From the NCBI GenBank assembly GCA_050633365.1, contig JBOEGJ010000046.1:1-64000 (forward strand): a stretch of DNA of 64,000 nt, written 5' to 3'. Below, one piece after another: positions 61,985-64,000 of the stretch. Made by a program: the position numbers and the translations under genes. The notes under the pieces are model-generated. The model searched no databases and was not told the DNA's origin. It saw nothing but the letters and a program-made list of their open reading frames with translations. The DNA comes from Pseudomaricurvus sp050633365. Lineage in GTDB: Bacteria; Pseudomonadota; Gammaproteobacteria; Pseudomonadales; Cellvibrionaceae. How positions within the stretch are numbered: position 1 is the stretch's first letter; each line of letters begins with the position of its first letter.

Positions 61985-62078
61985 AGATACACTTTTTACG
62001 AAAAGTTCGAATAAACTTGAATCGAAGCCTATATCGCTCCTGATTTACCAATTAAATGTGTATCTTCCCCGATTTTTT
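61985..62078. repeat. Second inverted-repeat element with GATACAC/GTGTATC ends
   Basis: AGATACAC (61985-61992) and GTGTATCT (62058-62065) are inverted copies, and the right end continues TCCCCGATTTTTT, matching in part the GTGTATCTGTCCCAGATTT end of the first element. Together they look like copies of one small non-autonomous repeat. Confidence 0.65.
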
Positions 62079-62093
62079 GCCGTGTACGTATCT

Positions 62094-62357
62094 TTAGCGT
62101 GAATTCTTATGCGCTGACCAAATACTTCTATGTTCGCTGCGGCTTAATGATCTCAGCCTACCCATATTCGAAAACTGCACAAAGCAAACAAGGTTACCTA
62201 CTAGCGGGACATACCACATTGGCATTATGAGCTTGCGCTTTAAAGGCTTTGGTATCCCTTTTGTACCTGACACTTTTACCGTTAATAAAAAAGCAGGTAG
62301 AAGCCATGCGACTCCTAGAACGATAAAGATCGCTGTCAATACACTTTCTTCTTCCAT
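62094..62357 (-). CDS. Cassette-borne small membrane protein 2
   Basis: An 87-residue protein with two hydrophobic segments (ILTAIFIVLGVAWLLPAFLL-type region near residues 6-26, and MPMWYVPLVGNLVCFVQF near 45-62) and a basic C-terminal tail. The ATG at 62357 lies seven bases after the GTTAGGC core of an attC-like site, as in a real cassette. No attC is clear after its stop. Family unknown. Confidence 0.7.
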   Translation of the reverse strand: MEEESVLTAIFIVLGVAWLLPAFLLTVKVSGTKGIPKPLKRKLIMPMWYVPLVGNLVCFVQFSNMGRLRSLSRSEHRSIWSAHKNSR

Positions 62358-62364
62358 AATTTAT

Positions 62365-62537
62365 GCCTAACGAGTTACGCGTAGCGAGCTCAATGGAGCC
62401 CGCGATTCTTTTCGGCCGAAACGATGTTTCATCTGTTTGTTATGAGCTTTTTTCCGAATATCATGACTTGCTTTCCTTGGTACTGACGAGAGAGTACGCT
62501 GTTACGATCACGAGTCCGATGCAGCCACTTGTTAGGC
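62365..62537 (-). repeat. attC-like integron recombination site 2 (long, possibly composite)
   Basis: On the minus strand it begins GCCTAACAAGTGGCTGC (62537) and ends CGCGTAACTCGTTAGGC (62365), so both simple sites fit the RYYYAAC/GTTRRRY rule. At 173 bp it is longer than most attC sites. An internal CATAACAAACAG resembles another R'' start, so two sites or a very short cassette may be fused. Confidence 0.7.
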
Positions 62538-63044
62538 CATTAACTGCATATAGTAAACATCATGGTATTCACCCTGAGTAAACAAAGCCATTGGTTCTTT
62601 TCCATAAGAGGTAAAGCCATGTTTTTCATAAAAAGAGATTGCTGGCCTATTGCTTTCAGTAACCTGAAGCCACAAAACTTTAATCTCTTCGTTTTCCGCG
62701 GACCAATCTTTCACATAGTTTATTAACAGAGTACCAACATTCGACTTTCGATAACTTTTATAAATGTACATTCCCCAGATAAAGGCCCTATGTTTAAATT
62801 TAGGGCTTAGCCGCCGAGACAACGCTAGAACTCCAACCAACTCTTCATTATGAAATGCACCAAAAATAGTTGTTCCCTCGCCTGAATAAGATTTCAAGAT
62901 TGAAGATATATTATCTGTACCAGCCATCAATTCTCGTTCAGCACTAGGTCCGACATATTGTGGATATTCAATTTCCGATTCCTTTCTCAAGGCTAGGTAT
63001 TCCAAGGAATCCAGAGGTGTTAACTTAGCTACTTTAATTTCCAT
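62532..63044 (-). CDS. Cassette-borne GNAT acetyltransferase
   Basis: A 170-residue acetyltransferase with GNAT pattern FGAFHNEELVGVLALSR, RAFIWGMYIYKSYRKSNVGTLL (acetyl-CoA loop) and RPAISFYEKHGFTSYGKEP. Its stop codon TAA lies within the GCCTAAC core of attC-like site 2, and its ATG is 13 bp after the end of site 3. Acetyltransferases are frequent in integron cassettes, some giving drug resistance; no target is claimed here. Confidence 0.9.
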   Translation of the reverse strand: MEIKVAKLTPLDSLEYLALRKESEIEYPQYVGPSAERELMAGTDNISSILKSYSGEGTTIFGAFHNEELVGVLALSRRLSPKFKHRAFIWGMYIYKSYRKSNVGTLLINYVKDWSAENEEIKVLWLQVTESNRPAISFYEKHGFTSYGKEPMALFTQGEYHDVYYMQLMA

Positions 63045-63056
63045 ATCTCTCCCTAG

Positions 63057-63137
63057 GCTTAACGTCTGGCCCTACGGCGAAGCACGCAGTGCTGAGTCCG
63101 GCACCCGCGGGGGGCGAATTGCCGCCACTTGTTATGT
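63057..63137 (-). repeat. attC-like integron recombination site 3
   Basis: On the minus strand it starts ACATAACAAGTGGCGGC (63137) and ends GACGTTAAGC (63057). The ends GTTAAGC fits GTTRRRY. Inner TGGC and GCCA arms are complementary, giving the palindromic folding expected. Length 81 bp is typical. It separates the VOC and GNAT genes. Confidence 0.75.
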
Positions 63138-63147
63138 GTATTCATCA

Positions 63148-63540
63148 TTATCTATACGGCCCATCGACTAATCGCTGAGAAATCCACCATATATTGCCAA
63201 AGGGGTCCCTTACACCACCTTGTCGATCATCGTAAGGCATGTCTGTTACTTCCATTTCCAGAGTTGCTCCAGAAATCATTGCCTGTTTCATAGCTAAGTT
63301 CGCATTCTCTACATAGATATAGTATGCAGAAGGCATCGCAGGGTATTGCTCGCTTGCCTCACTCAACATAAATATCGAAGTGCCAATTTTTATCTGTATA
63401 TTAGCAATGACGCCATCTGCCCGAAGTTTCCTTAGCTCTTCTACTGCTCCAAATGCCTCTACCAAAAAGGCGCTGAAATCACTCGCGTCTTTTACAAAGA
63501 TATATGGAAAAACCGTTCCGAAACCTTCAGGTATATTCAT
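63148..63540 (-). CDS. Cassette-borne VOC-family (glyoxalase/bleomycin-resistance-like) protein
   Basis: A 130-residue vicinal-oxygen-chelate fold protein with the PhnB/YP-type pattern: VFPYIFVKDASDFSAFLVEAFGA at the start, AYYIYVENANLAMKQAM in the middle and GGVRDPFGNIWWISQR at the end. It ends ten bases before attC-like site 3 and starts twelve bases after site 4. VOC proteins are common cassette genes; activity is unknown. Confidence 0.88.
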   Translation of the reverse strand: MNIPEGFGTVFPYIFVKDASDFSAFLVEAFGAVEELRKLRADGVIANIQIKIGTSIFMLSEASEQYPAMPSAYYIYVENANLAMKQAMISGATLEMEVTDMPYDDRQGGVRDPFGNIWWISQRLVDGPYR

Positions 63541-63552
63541 GATCTCTACTCA

Positions 63553-63613
63553 ATATAACGCTCAAAGTAGCGGTGCGAAGCATCCGCTGACGTTGCTTGT
63601 ATGGTTGTTTGGG
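63553..63613 (-). repeat. attC-like integron recombination site 4
   Basis: On the minus strand it runs from a CCCAAACAACC start (63613) to GAGCGTTATAT (63553), with the inner stem AGCGG/CCGCT around ATGCTTCGCA. Length is 61 bp. The R' end GTTATAT is a fair fit and the R'' end CCCAAAC is imperfect. It lies between the HxlR and VOC genes. Confidence 0.55.
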
Positions 63614-63646
63614 CTCGACGGATTTCAAATAGGCCTTTTTCGAGAA

Positions 63647-63997
63647 CTAGCCTCTATTATCATAGGCTTTTCGTGATTGCTTTATTTCATCGTGATGGGT
63701 TTCAGCCCAAGAAACCAATTGATATAACGGTTGGACCAGAGCTTTACCCAACTGAGTCAGCTCGTACTCAACCTTTACGGGTACCTCGGCGTAGACAGTT
63801 CTACTGACATACCCCTCTCTTTCCAGATCACGCAGTGTTTGCGTAAGCATACGCTGGGAAATACCCACGACTCTGGACTTCAAAGAGTTAAATCTGTCGG
63901 CACCTTCAACCAGTGCAAATAAAATCAGTACAGACCACTTATCACCAATCTGGGAGACCACATTACGAATTGGGCACTCATCATTGTTATGAAACAC
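63647..63997 (-). CDS. HxlR-family winged-helix regulator, start possibly outside window
   Basis: The 116-residue frame has the HxlR pattern CPIRNVVSQIGDKWSVLILFAL, FNSLKSRVVGISQRMLTQTL and RDLEREGYVSRTVYAEVPVKVEYELT. It begins at GTG three bases from the window edge, so the gene may start further right. HxlR regulators respond to aldehydes or oxidants in some species. It ends 34 bp before attC-like site 4, consistent with a cassette gene. Confidence 0.85.
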   Translation of the reverse strand: MFHNNDECPIRNVVSQIGDKWSVLILFALVEGADRFNSLKSRVVGISQRMLTQTLRDLEREGYVSRTVYAEVPVKVEYELTQLGKALVQPLYQLVSWAETHHDEIKQSRKAYDNRG

Positions 63998-64000
63998 CCG

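Noticed and set aside
62094..62357. attC site after the second small membrane gene
   Set aside because: No GCCTAAC-like core follows its stop; only the looser inverted-repeat element at 61985-62078 is there.

Overview
The window is a piece of a gammaproteobacterial chromosome, probably a marine or brackish member of the Pseudomonadales/Oceanospirillales/Cellvibrionales group. The evidence is the order ccoN - argG - motY - pyrC - rnt - 2-Cys peroxiredoxin - bfd, which I recall from Pseudomonas; a MotY protein of the sodium-type flagellar motor; Gram-negative envelope systems (TonB/ExbBD, two TonB-dependent receptors, lipoproteins); and FNR, Fur and sigma-54 type sites. No rRNA, tRNA, CRISPR array, phage or complete insertion sequence was seen.

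Layout. 1-6.5 kb: housekeeping genes (ccoN cut by the window edge, argG, motY, pyrC, rnt, a thioesterase). 6.5-14.3 kb: an iron-acquisition island behind a near-consensus Fur box: LysR regulator, exbB-exbD-exbD-tonB, a Fiu-like siderophore receptor, an FMN-dependent 2-hydroxyacid oxidase and a PiuC/YbiX hydroxylase. It sits between rnt and the peroxiredoxin/bfd genes. 14.4-25.6 kb: a lipoprotein, peroxiredoxin, bfd, a receiver-kinase hybrid, a half-size UPF0016 exporter, an aminotransferase, then yffB-dapD-AraC-dapE for lysine biosynthesis. 25.7-31.3 kb: a GGDEF cyclase with an in-frame stop, EamA transporter, acetyltransferase, membrane dipeptidase and a PilZ/YcgR protein. 31.6-35.5 kb: an omega-aminotransferase/semialdehyde dehydrogenase pair with a divergent LysR regulator. 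35.7-40.2 kb: a DUF885 lipoprotein and an overlapping TonB-receptor/YfiR pair.

40.5-44.2 kb is a nitric-oxide detoxification module. NorR is divergent from a glycine-zipper protein, the flavohaemoglobin Hmp and a small membrane protein. The promoter carries three GT-N7-AC NorR sites and a sigma-54 promoter whose -12 element is fused to a perfect FNR box. 44.2-54.4 kb holds paired regulators and catabolic enzymes (M20 peptidase/PadR, PQQ alcohol dehydrogenase, acyl-CoA dehydrogenase/TetR, AraC/TauD dioxygenase/hydratase), several with clear operator repeats. 54.4-60.3 kb is small accessory genes separated by short tandem repeats: two different heptamer arrays and a 22-bp iteron-like array in front of an XRE/MmyB regulator.

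60.6-64.0 kb looks like an integron-type cassette array or its remnant. Small genes all on the minus strand (small membrane proteins, GNAT, VOC, HxlR) are separated by attC-like recombination sites, with inverted-repeat elements between some of them. No integrase gene lies inside the window; the array runs off the right edge.
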